From IMG/VR virus record IMGVR_UViG_3300044695_001986, positions 1 through 34,658 of that record: a stretch of 34,658 nucleotides of DNA; one strand, written 5' to 3'. How positions within the stretch are numbered: the first letter of the stretch is position 1; each line of letters opens with the position of its first letter. The notes beneath the pieces were generated by a model. It had not been told where the DNA came from. It did no database searches and saw only the letters and a program-made list of their open reading frames with translations. The stretch is from a virus. Shown here piece by piece: positions 23,209-29,979 of the stretch. The translations under genes were made by a program, and so were the position numbers.

Positions 23209-24039
23209 TTATCGTTTTAATATTAATCTACCATTTGCATCACGCTTTGGTATAAATCCAACTGTACATCTGCAATTTATAGTAAATCCTTTCGGACTTT
23301 TAGGGTCACCAGGTATGTCAGCCACAACCGGCCTCCCAAGTTTGTCAACACTTGTGAACTGCTCCTCAAATGCTTTTATCTGCCCATCCATGTCCCAATG
23401 GTCATAAGACTGCTTGGGTATTCTTCTCGTTCTGCTATCCCTTGTAGCTATCCATATCTTATCAACCAAGAACTCATGTTTACTCGCACCAACATAGGCA
23501 GCGTAATTGCTTGCCCTCATCACCTCAGTCCTCGCTATCCTCGTTGCCCTCATCTTTGCATATCCAAGTTCCTCATCCTCCATTATCATCTTTGCTATCT
23601 CATCACTACTCAACCCCTCTGCTATACCAAGTGAGATAATCGTGTCAATCTTAACTTTAGTAGTATTGGTCATGTTGGCAACCAATTGCAATCCAAATTT
23701 AGTTAAAAAAGTAAGTACCTCGTTAATCCAATCTAAATTTAAACCAAACGGATTCGCAGCCTTCCTGCTCATCACTCCTACCGCCCTATAACTCGCATTG
23801 CCAAAAAGTATGGCAGCTTCCTTATAAAGCTTCTGCATGATGGTAAACATCTCTTCGTTCCACACATAAGTACCCATCATGCTCCTTGTCGCTTGTGGGC
23901 CGTTCTTCTTCAGCATCACAATAAACCGCTTCAAGTCCTTGTCAATCGCATCAGCAAACATTGCAGTATATTTTGCATCAAGCTGGCTCCGTAGCCTCTC
24001 CACTTTGATCCAATATTGCTCTCTTTGCTTCGCGTTCAT
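23209..24039 (-). CDS. Mu F-like head morphogenesis protein (276 aa)
   Basis: The protein is helical at its N-terminus and has the C-terminal pattern of Mu gpF/SPP1 gp7 minor head proteins: RATRIARTEVMRASNYAAYV, then KIWIATRDSRTRRIPKQSYD, then a final GFTINCRCTVGFIP with the conserved INCRC. These proteins sit at the portal vertex. The ATG at 24039 is preferred to a TTG two codons upstream. It lies between the portal and the protease, the usual order. Confidence 0.85.
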   Translation of the reverse strand: MNAKQREQYWIKVERLRSQLDAKYTAMFADAIDKDLKRFIVMLKKNGPQATRSMMGTYVWNEEMFTIMQKLYKEAAILFGNASYRAVGVMSRKAANPFGLNLDWINEVLTFLTKFGLQLVANMTNTTKVKIDTIISLGIAEGLSSDEIAKMIMEDEELGYAKMRATRIARTEVMRASNYAAYVGASKHEFLVDKIWIATRDSRTRRIPKQSYDHWDMDGQIKAFEEQFTSVDKLGRPVVADIPGDPKSPKGFTINCRCTVGFIPKRDANGRLILKR

Positions 24040-24089
24040 TTTCAAGTCTTTTTTTATGCCACAACCTCAGTTGGCTCATCATCATCGCC

Positions 24090-25544
24090 TCAGTTCGGCA
24101 TTTCCTCTCCGACTCCGTCTTGGGATGAAGAGTCATCACCATTGACCATATCATCTGATCCGTTGTCCATGCTGATATTTCCTCCATCTGGTACAGTTAA
24201 ATCCATTCCAACTTGGTCAAGCCTCACCAGTCCACCATTTACATAGCTATACTCGTATGGCCCCTCTTTCTCTGAGTAGTTCATCGCAACACGCTTCTCA
24301 TCAAAGGTCAACCAGTTAGCATCACGAAGTGACCTGGTCATTCTCTCCATGTCCTGTTGCATCTCTGGTAATGCCGTAATATCAAAGTCAATGTAAAGGT
24401 TCTCACCATATCTCGGTACAAGCCATGCGTTCAACTCATCACGCAACTGACAAAGCTTTGGAACAATTGTGTTTGTCACCAAATCTCTCATTGCGTTCTG
24501 GTAGTTGTTGTAGCTTGATGTATCTGTATCAAACAACACAGCAGGCAATCCGAACACCCTACACCATTGATGCATTGACATCTGCATTGTCTTTACCAAT
24601 TCCATGTCAACACTACTCAATCCAAAGTTCAAATAATCCCAAGGTGTCTGAAGTACATCAATCCTACCCTTGTTGTCATATCCGTTCACATCATCGTTCA
24701 ACTTCCTCTTAATAAGATTAGCTTGCTCCATTGATGGTTGAGCAGAGATTGATCCCACAACTTTTGGTGTCAACGCACCCTTTGCACCACCATTGAACGC
24801 CATCATCGCAGATGCATCAGCAGCAGCGTTGCTCATGCGGAGTGTCTTGTAACTTGCTCTCAATGGAGATAATCCTCTAAGGTGAGTTCTCGTAGATGAA
24901 TTAAAATCTGGATTCCATGTTTTCCATTGACAAACCCTGCTCTTCTCTATGTCAATGGATTGGTCAACCATTAGTTTATACCCAAGGATGCCATAAAGGT
25001 CATTTGGGTCGGGATATATGTCAAGGAACTGCGTTGGAAGAACAAACATCTCCAACACCTTGCCATCACTTGTTAGTCCTGTGTTTCCGTAGATGTTACC
25101 CTCACCAGAAAGGAAATGGTAACCAATTAGGTTCTCCAAGAATTGGTCTTGTGCTTGCGTTGGGTTTGGCCTTTCCAAAAGTTTGGCAAGTGGCCCATCC
25201 ATCACAATATTTTCAGAGTAGGCATTTTTCCTTGCAAGGATAGCTTGCTCGTATGCACCTTGTCCTGCTTGGATGCCTCTTGACAATTGCTTATATCTCA
25301 TCAAGGATGTCCTTGCTTTCTCACCAGAATTGAGTGAGTAAACATACCAAGGAATAGATGCGGACTTTCTTGCAAGAAAGCTTACAATTGCATACACATC
25401 AGCGTTTCCGAGGTAGCCATCCTTTACATAACTCTCAGTATTGTAATTCTGTAATACCGCACCATTTATGCCTTGATACGAAGGTGGAACATTCTGATTG
25501 GGATTCAATCCCTTTTTTTTACCAAACAAATCAAATAGACCCAT
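24090..25544 (-). CDS. portal protein (484 aa)
   Basis: This is an HK97-type portal. It begins MGLFDLFGKKKG, has PSYQGINGAVLQNYN, then ADVYAIVSFLARKSASIPWY and a conserved KLLERPNPTQAQDQFLENLI, all typical of the family. The distal domain contains MHQWCRVFGLPAVLFDTDTS and YNNYQNAMRDLVTNTIVPKL. The end is an acidic, Ser/Asp-rich tail. The ATG at 25544 is preferred to the TTG at 25565, which would overlap the terminase end. It forms the dodecameric channel for packaging and ejection. Confidence 0.92.
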   Translation of the reverse strand: MGLFDLFGKKKGLNPNQNVPPSYQGINGAVLQNYNTESYVKDGYLGNADVYAIVSFLARKSASIPWYVYSLNSGEKARTSLMRYKQLSRGIQAGQGAYEQAILARKNAYSENIVMDGPLAKLLERPNPTQAQDQFLENLIGYHFLSGEGNIYGNTGLTSDGKVLEMFVLPTQFLDIYPDPNDLYGILGYKLMVDQSIDIEKSRVCQWKTWNPDFNSSTRTHLRGLSPLRASYKTLRMSNAAADASAMMAFNGGAKGALTPKVVGSISAQPSMEQANLIKRKLNDDVNGYDNKGRIDVLQTPWDYLNFGLSSVDMELVKTMQMSMHQWCRVFGLPAVLFDTDTSSYNNYQNAMRDLVTNTIVPKLCQLRDELNAWLVPRYGENLYIDFDITALPEMQQDMERMTRSLRDANWLTFDEKRVAMNYSEKEGPYEYSYVNGGLVRLDQVGMDLTVPDGGNISMDNGSDDMVNGDDSSSQDGVGEEMPN

Positions 25545-25549
25545 TTTTT

Positions 25550-26695
25550 TTATATTGCTCCCCAAGTTATCTTAGGGATTGTTAACTTGCTAAAAATGCT
25601 ATAACGTAAGGCATCAAGTATGTGGTCACCAAATTTAACGGGTGAATCAAGTTTATTGCCATTTCTATCCGTTTTCCAACGATAGTTCTTCAATTCCTTT
25701 AGTAAATTTACGCTATCTTGATGAATATACAAAGGAGTACCCTTTATAGTCCGTATTCCCTCCGTCACATCCTTATTAGCGTGTTTAGCATTGAACCCGT
25801 TTCTCACGAGTTCCTCAATAGTTTTTGGCTCGGCTGCATCACAAAATATCTCATCGTGTGGGTCAATATTAAGAAGCTTTAGCCTATCTACCAAATCATT
25901 TGTGGTCAACCTGGTTTCATATAGCATTTCTTGGGCATAAGCTGCCCCCTCCATGAACATAACCTTCACCAAAGCACTCGGCACATTGAACCCAAAGTCT
26001 AACCCATACACCACCTCGCCATCCTCTGGCATATTCTCCGTAGTTCGGTAGTGGGTGTATATCAAATCTTGGCTCAATCCCCTCTCACCCAAGCCGTAAA
26101 TCTGCCAGTAGTTCGGGTCGGCATCCTTTAACCTCTCCAATTCGTCAACCAGTTCTTTGGGGAGGAACGGGTTATCCCGAAAAGTGGTGATGTTGAAGTC
26201 GGCATCATCCCTTGGAATGACACTATCGTAAATCCAACTCGCCACATCAGAAGGATTGTAGTCAATGACTATCTTACCCTCTGTACGCATGATTAACTGC
26301 ATCCATGCCTCGTAAGAGAGTTCATTTGCCTCATTGCAAAAGAGGTAAGTCCTCGCCCTACCCCTTATCTTCTGTGGCTGGTCTGCACTTACAAACTCTA
26401 TCACATTCCCATTCAATGTGTAAATCTGCTCTGTCTTGTTGTGGTTGTCCTCTGAATATATGTTAAGCTTTGTTAATATGTCAACAAAGTCCCTAAGCAC
26501 CGAACCCTTAATTGATGGAAGAGATTGCCTGACAACAGTTAGCGTTTTGCCATTCTCTTGAAGCAACTTAACGATAAACCAGATTAAGATATTATACGTT
26601 TTACCGCTTCTTGATCCTCCTTGCATGACTGAGATGCGTTTGTCACTTTCTTGCAGTATCTCGTAAATCTTGTTCGTTTGTAGTGTGGCGTTCAT
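25550..26695 (-). CDS. terL: terminase large subunit (381 aa)
   Basis: The ATPase domain has Walker A GGSRSGKT (26-33) and Walker B YLFCNEA (117-123), with the catalytic Glu122. The nuclease domain has YGLDFGF (Asp233), IFCDAAEPK (Asp286) and GDHILDALRY (Asp357). All parts are present, but at 381 residues it is shorter than most. It packages DNA with the small subunit. The start is at 26695, and a 343-base gap separates it from the small subunit gene, which is unusual. Confidence 0.93.
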   Translation of the reverse strand: MNATLQTNKIYEILQESDKRISVMQGGSRSGKTYNILIWFIVKLLQENGKTLTVVRQSLPSIKGSVLRDFVDILTKLNIYSEDNHNKTEQIYTLNGNVIEFVSADQPQKIRGRARTYLFCNEANELSYEAWMQLIMRTEGKIVIDYNPSDVASWIYDSVIPRDDADFNITTFRDNPFLPKELVDELERLKDADPNYWQIYGLGERGLSQDLIYTHYRTTENMPEDGEVVYGLDFGFNVPSALVKVMFMEGAAYAQEMLYETRLTTNDLVDRLKLLNIDPHDEIFCDAAEPKTIEELVRNGFNAKHANKDVTEGIRTIKGTPLYIHQDSVNLLKELKNYRWKTDRNGNKLDSPVKFGDHILDALRYSIFSKLTIPKITWGAI

Positions 26696-26731
26696 ATCCT
26701 GGAGTATTTTAACGTTTAGTCAACCAAAGGT

Positions 26732-26755
26732 AGTGAACTTGCAGTCATGTTCACT
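26732..26755. repeat. inverted repeat AGTGAAC/GTTCACT
   Basis: Two perfect 7-bp arms with a 10-base spacer, 37-60 bases upstream of the terL start. The same AGTGAAC occurs once (29751-29757) in the origin region. Could be an operator or a recognition site for terminase. Confidence 0.45.
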
Positions 26756-26971
26756 TTGCTCACATGAGTTTTGGGCGAAAAAAAAAATTTGGGAATTGGA
26801 TTTTCGTTTGGAAAGTAATGGTTTGAAAGGGGGTCATCGTATATGGCAATGATATGAAGGTTGGTTAAACTACTATTATTCTTGGTGTTGTATATGGCCG
26901 GCCCAAAAAAGTAATTTCTTTAAGTCCCCCCCATCGTGCCAGGCTATTCGGGTCAACCACGCCAATACTAA

Positions 26972-26979
26972 CAAAGTTA
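26972..26979 (-). promoter_or_regulatory. candidate late promoter -7 box
   Basis: Read leftward the bases are TAACTTTG, an exact match to the Bacteroidetes TAnnTTTG box. They lie about 280 bases before terL and sit inside the palindrome CTAACAAAGTTAG. No clear TTG -33 element is spaced correctly, so it is only a candidate for driving the head and tail genes. Confidence 0.3.
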
Positions 26980-27038
26980 GCATCCCTTATAACGTATATT
27001 ATGTTAAATAGAAACGCAAAGCAATGAATAACAATACT

Positions 27039-27377
27039 TTACATATTATCTTTATCCTCTATTTGTACTGTTCTATTGTCTTGTAGTAAGATATTGGGTT
27101 TAATGATCTCAATAGCTATTTGATTGAGGTTGCCTTCGATCTTAGATTCAATCTTCTGTGTGGGGAGGCCAATGTAATACGCTGCGAACAGTTGTAAGGC
27201 CTTTATTTCACCCTCTTTTATTTTTTCATGTAGTTTAATGAAAAAGTCAGAGGCCATGGGGTTTAATTGCTGCATTAGTTCATCTTCGGCTAATTTACTT
27301 TTGCGGCCAGCTCCCGGCCTTGCCCCACCTCTTTTTCTTTTCTCTATTAATTTATCCAATGTTTTTTCTGCTAACAT
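27039..27377 (-). CDS. putative terminase small subunit (112 aa)
   Basis: The N-terminus is basic and has RKRGGARPGAGRKSK, a motif very common at the start of small terminase subunits of Bacteroidetes and other phages. The middle is helical (NPMASDFFIKLHEKIKEGEI, then ALQLFAAYYIGLPTQKIESK), the C-terminus mixed. This fits a DNA-binding head and an oligomerising core. Position just upstream of terL supports it. It would recognise the packaging site. Confidence 0.75.
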   Translation of the reverse strand: MLAEKTLDKLIEKRKRGGARPGAGRKSKLAEDELMQQLNPMASDFFIKLHEKIKEGEIKALQLFAAYYIGLPTQKIESKIEGNLNQIAIEIIKPNILLQDNRTVQIEDKDNM

Positions 27378-27427
27378 AGTTTGAATTTAGTTTGAATTCA
27401 CAAACATAGTTTCGTGTTGATTCTCAG

Positions 27428-27634
27428 TTAGTCTACAATATTTGTAGGCTTTTCAATTTGTTTTATCAATTCCATATTATGGGTGAATCCCTTGGGATCG
27501 TCAACCTTTTCAAATATCTTAAATTTAACCCAATCGCTAGGCTGATCATTTATGTATTGAACGAAATCAGCTTTGAATATATTCAAGTATAAACCGTTTT
27601 CAGCCTTTTTAATATAGAAACCCTTTCTTTTCAT
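27428..27634 (-). CDS. hypothetical protein (68 aa)
   Basis: A small basic protein that starts MKRKGFYIKKAENGLYLNIF and ends with ELIKQIEKPTNIVD. It looks like a small beta/alpha fold with many aromatic residues. The family is not recognised. It is the first leftward gene after the divergent promoter region, so it may be made early or serve as a regulator of packaging. Confidence 0.6.
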   Translation of the reverse strand: MKRKGFYIKKAENGLYLNIFKADFVQYINDQPSDWVKFKIFEKVDDPKGFTHNMELIKQIEKPTNIVD

Positions 27635-27638
27635 GTAA

Positions 27639-27659
27639 GTAAAATTAAATACATTTTAC
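27639..27659. repeat. inverted repeat next to the 68-residue gene start
   Basis: GTAAAAT (27639-27645) is mirrored by ATTTTAC (27653-27659) with a 7-base spacer. It begins five bases upstream of the ATG at 27634, so it could be an operator or a leader hairpin that hides the start. Confidence 0.4.
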
Positions 27660-27734
27660 ATAAAGTATTGATATTTATTTGTTTACATATCATTGAAATA
27701 AATATTTAAAAATAATTATATAAAAATGATGTTA

Positions 27735-27770
27735 AATTGATATTAATAACATATCTTTGATATATCAATT
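27735..27770 (+). promoter_or_regulatory. rightward promoter flanked by a 9-bp inverted repeat
   Basis: TATCTTTG (27752-27759) is an exact TAnnTTTG box, 35 bases before the first rightward ATG. It is flanked by AATTGATAT (27735-27743) and ATATCAATT (27762-27770), a perfect inverted repeat. The layout suggests an operator that wraps the -7 box. The region around it is very AT-rich. No clear -33 element was found. Confidence 0.55.
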
Positions 27771-27793
27771 CAAACAAACAAAAACAAATAAAC

Positions 27794-27871
27794 ATGAAAC
27801 AAGTAACAGTTATCTCAATCGTTTTCGCAGCTATCGTTTTGGTTAACCTTTCTGCATGGAACTTAATTTAA
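27794..27871 (+). CDS. 25-residue hydrophobic peptide
   Basis: This frame encodes MKQVTVISIVFAAIVLVNLS plus five residues, a single membrane helix after a short basic start. It lies 35 bases after the promoter box and is preceded by an A-rich leader. It is too short to assign. It could be a membrane micro-protein or a leader peptide for the downstream genes. Confidence 0.45.
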   Translation: MKQVTVISIVFAAIVLVNLSAWNLI

Positions 27872-27897
27872 TTAATAACAATTTAAAACCAAACAAA

Positions 27898-28248
27898 ATG
27901 ACAACAGAAATGACAGTACAGGAAATCATTGACGCAATTAATGCAATGGATCAAAATGATTTAGTTTATTTAAACAATGCATATTGCCAGGCTATAAATG
28001 CGTCAGATAGTGAAATTTTTACCAATGATGAAGATTTTTTTGAAGTATTTTTTAGTGGTTCACCAATGAGGTTGGCTCAGGCTATTTGTTACGGAGATTA
28101 CCATTATTATCATGAATACGTACGCTTTAACGGTTATGGTAATTTAGAAACATTTCAGAATATGACAGTAAATGAACTTTGCGAAAATGTTAATACCATT
28201 TCTCAATATGTAGCCGAAAATATTAATGAATTTTATCCATTATTTTAA
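27898..28248 (+). CDS. hypothetical protein (116 aa), rightward block
   Basis: An acidic soluble protein: MTTEMTVQEIIDAINAMDQN, then DLVYLNNAYCQAINASDSEI, then a Tyr/His-rich CYGDYHYYHEYVRF and YVAENINEFYPLF. The ATG at 27898 has an A-rich leader and is preferred to the in-frame ATG at 27856, which overlaps the peptide gene. Similar small phage proteins of the type 'DLVxLxNxYC' exist, but I cannot name a function. Confidence 0.72.
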   Translation: MTTEMTVQEIIDAINAMDQNDLVYLNNAYCQAINASDSEIFTNDEDFFEVFFSGSPMRLAQAICYGDYHYYHEYVRFNGYGNLETFQNMTVNELCENVNTISQYVAENINEFYPLF

Positions 28249-28250
28249 TT

Positions 28251-28343
28251 ATGAAAATTAACCCACAACTTTTGCGCCTAATTATCGCGTTAATTATCGC
28301 CGGCCTAATTATTGGGCAACTCCAGGATACTTACTCACTTTAA
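28251..28343 (+). CDS. 30-residue membrane peptide
   Basis: The frame reads MKINPQLLRLIIALIIAGLI and ends GQLQDTYSL: one membrane helix with a short polar tail. It starts two bases after the stop of the 116-residue gene, so it is likely part of the same transcript. Confidence 0.45.
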   Translation: MKINPQLLRLIIALIIAGLIIGQLQDTYSL

Positions 28344-28363
28344 AAACTATAAAATAAACAATC

Positions 28364-28912
28364 ATGAAAACAGTATTTTCCAGCAATTTAGAACTATCAA
28401 AAGTATGGGCCAATCAAACACAACAAATAGGCAGGGCCTCTAATATGTTTTTTGATGGTGAAATAATTTATTCATACGGTCATCATTATCAAATTGCACA
28501 TTTTATTGATGCTCCAAACGGTCAAAAAGTTTGTTTTATCAATTCAAACGGTTTTAGTAATTCAACCGCAAAACATACAAACCACGTTTGGAGATCAATA
28601 CCAAAAGATATTTTGACCTTTTATGTTCCTTTTATTGTTGATGGTGGTTATTGGTACAAAGAACAATATATAAAAATTGAACATTTACCTACCATTATAA
28701 ATAAAATGATGGTAAATATTGACAAATTAATAGCAAAACAATTAACGGCTAAAACTAATTTTCATTATTGGGGTCAGGCATACAATCAATACGCAAAGGT
28801 TTTGCATATTTGCGAACTTTTTAACATATCAAACCCATCAATACCCCAAAAATGGTTTGAAGCAGAAAAAAAGAGTAATTTATTATCTTATAAAATGGCA
28901 TCGGTTAACTGA
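28364..28912 (+). CDS. widespread phage protein of unknown function (182 aa)
   Basis: The N-terminal half has SKVWANQTQQIGRASNMFF, then GEIIYSYGHHYQIAHFI and NSNGFSNSTAKHTNHVWRSI. I recognise this pattern (WANQ-GRASN-FF-G-IYSYG-H--IA and S-TTAKH-like) from many phages of unrelated hosts, possibly DUF8033, but the name is from memory and uncertain. The C-terminal half is helical. No catalytic motif can be assigned. It is the largest rightward gene and is followed by a terminator. Confidence 0.78.
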   Translation: MKTVFSSNLELSKVWANQTQQIGRASNMFFDGEIIYSYGHHYQIAHFIDAPNGQKVCFINSNGFSNSTAKHTNHVWRSIPKDILTFYVPFIVDGGYWYKEQYIKIEHLPTIINKMMVNIDKLIAKQLTAKTNFHYWGQAYNQYAKVLHICELFNISNPSIPQKWFEAEKKSNLLSYKMASVN

Positions 28913-28936
28913 TGAGGCCACAAGGCCGAAACAATT

Positions 28937-28962
28937 AAAGGGCATTAATTTGCTCTTTTTTT
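28937..28962 (+). terminator. rho-independent terminator after the 182-residue gene
   Basis: AAAGGGC (28937-28943) pairs with GCTCTTT (28952-28958), including one G-U pair, around an 8-base loop, and a T7 tract ends at 28962. It lies 25 bases after the stop. Confidence 0.75.
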
Positions 28963-28983
28963 GTATTAACCTAAATAGATAAT

Positions 28984-29133
28984 ATGGAAAATTACGAAAA
29001 CCTTTATAATTGGATTAACGCCAATTATTCAGCCCTACAAATATCCTATATTAATTACCACAACAAAGAGAATATAAATTTTACTCTGTATTGTATTGCT
29101 ATGTTTGTTAAGCATCAAAGCCTCTTTTCATAA
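28984..29133 (+). CDS. 49-residue hypothetical protein
   Basis: The frame reads MENYENLYNWINANYSALQI, then SYINYHNKENINFTLYCIAM and ends HQSLFS. It is Asn/Tyr-rich. It begins 22 bases after the terminator and overlaps the end of the DnaA-like gene on the other strand by 26 bases. It may be a real small gene fed by readthrough; confidence is low to moderate. Confidence 0.4.
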   Translation: MENYENLYNWINANYSALQISYINYHNKENINFTLYCIAMFVKHQSLFS

Positions 29134-29518
29134 CATCAACTGTACAGCCTAAACCTTTTATTTTATCTATTATTTGGTCGCTTTCCAATTCAGCTGGAAT
29201 TGCAACCATTACCATTGTAGGTATTAAATACTTTTCTTTTATGCATGAATTTACCTGATCAATAAAATTGCAGGTTAGTTCATCATTAATACTAATCATG
29301 TCCTTAACCTTATTAATTCCATGAATTACGGTAGTATGGTCGCTCCCAAAAAATTGCCCAATTTCAGTCAATTTAAGCCCCATATTTTGCCTAGCGATAT
29401 AATAGTAAGCATGACGGCAAAGAACTAAGCCACGCGCCCGATTTTGCCCTATAATTTGATCCTCAGGTACACCACTAACAAAACTTACAACAGACAACAA
29501 ATTTTCCTTAGTTAACAT
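29108..29518 (-). CDS. DnaA domain IV-like DNA-binding protein (136 aa)
   Basis: Residues 5-75 match the C-terminal duplex-DNA-binding domain of DnaA: VSGVPEDQIIGQNRARGLVL, with the R-H pair (Arg35-His36), then SL-EIG-like KLTEIGQFFG and the signature GSDHTTVIHGINKV (58-71). There is no AAA+ ATPase domain, so it is a stand-alone binder with a different C-terminal region (PTMVMVAIPAELESDQIIDK). It lies directly beside the candidate origin and probably recognises repeats there, or recruits or blocks host DnaA. The role is inferred. Confidence 0.82.
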   Translation of the reverse strand: MLTKENLLSVVSFVSGVPEDQIIGQNRARGLVLCRHAYYYIARQNMGLKLTEIGQFFGSDHTTVIHGINKVKDMISINDELTCNFIDQVNSCIKEKYLIPTMVMVAIPAELESDQIIDKIKGLGCTVDVMKRGFDA

Positions 29519-29642
29519 ATTTATTTTTTAAAATGTATAATATAGTAGCTTGTATTGCACAGTACCCTTTCTTTTATCTTTTGATGACCTTTCTTTATCA
29601 AAGAAAATATATCTTATTAAGTAACCATGTATATACCAAAAA

Positions 29643-29729
29643 CCCCAAAAACTCCCAACCTCATGGTTGACAAAAACCCCACAAAAACCTCCACCAAAAA
29701 CTCCCCAAAAATCCCCACCAAAAATCCCC
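29643..29729 (-). repeat. G-rich strand block, possible G-quadruplex
   Basis: The minus strand carries five GGGG tracts and at least one GGG, mostly separated by TTTTT or near variants. The unit is like GGGGATTTTT. At least four tracts lie close together (29703-29729 and 29677-29680), so an intramolecular G-quadruplex is possible. Confidence 0.6.
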
Positions 29730-29769
29730 AACAAAAACTTCTGTGAACGCAGTGAACAGAACAACCGGT

Positions 29770-29961
29770 TACGCGATTACGCGATATTTTCATCATTCCT
29801 TTCTTTTCTATATATATAGAAATCCAAAAAAAAAACAAACATACCCTAAAAAATAGAAAAAATCGTGTAAATCGCGTATCCGCATTGATTCTCAACCACT
29901 TAGCTACCCAAAATCGTGTAAAAATCGCGTACCAATGACGTTCCCGACCAAAAATCGCGTA
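29770..29961. repeat. iteron set ATCG(C/T)GTA
   Basis: Forward copies start at 29862 (ATCGTGTA), 29871, 29913 (ATCGTGTA), 29924 and 29954. Reverse copies TACGCGAT occupy 29770-29777 and 29778-29785. A further reverse copy lies inside the primase gene at 30065-30072. CGCG-containing octamers are otherwise rare in this AT-rich sequence. Several extend to ATCGCGTAYC. Confidence 0.65.
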
Positions 29962-29979
29962 CCCAATTTATATGTCATA

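Larger units (their letters stand above)
26696..27038. other. 343-base non-coding stretch between the terminase genes
   Basis: No open frame of believable composition is found on either strand. It contains the inverted repeat AGTGAAC-10 bases-GTTCACT (26732-26755), an 8-bp palindrome GGCCGGCC (26896-26903), a run of seven C (26926-26932) and the palindrome CTAACAAAGTTAG (26968-26980). A packaging start site (pac or cos), an untranslated leader or a regulatory RNA would all fit. None can be shown from sequence alone. Confidence 0.6.
29519..29979. other. candidate replication origin region (461 bases, non-coding)
   Basis: The gap between the prim-pol/helicase and the DnaA-like gene holds, from left: a perfect inverted repeat TTTCTTT-ATC-AAAGAAA (29590-29606), a block of C4/A5 units (29643-29729) that is G-rich on the minus strand, two GTGAAC units (29743-29757), a doubled TACGCGAT (29770-29785), an 18-bp palindrome TTTCTATATATATAGAAA (29805-29822), an A-rich stretch (29823-29860) and five ATCG(C/T)GTA iterons (29862-29961). 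This layout fits an origin with initiator sites and an unwinding element. Short open frames here are low-complexity and not believed. Confidence 0.65.

Noticed and set aside
23978-24187. Frame between the portal and head morphogenesis genes
   Set aside because: It overlaps the portal tail in another frame, is very Lys/Glu/Arg-rich and the two flanking genes are complete without it.
26670-26852. Plus-strand frame in the terminase gap
   Set aside because: No start context, low complexity at its end, and it lies opposite the terL start.
28283-28293. ATCGCGTT near-copy of the iteron in the rightward block, and another near 32548
   Set aside because: These match seven of eight bases and lie inside coding sequence away from the cluster, so they are treated as chance.
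29528-29895. Gly/Phe/Trp-rich open frames in the origin region
   Set aside because: Their composition follows from the G4/T5-like repeats; they overlap each other and match no protein pattern.
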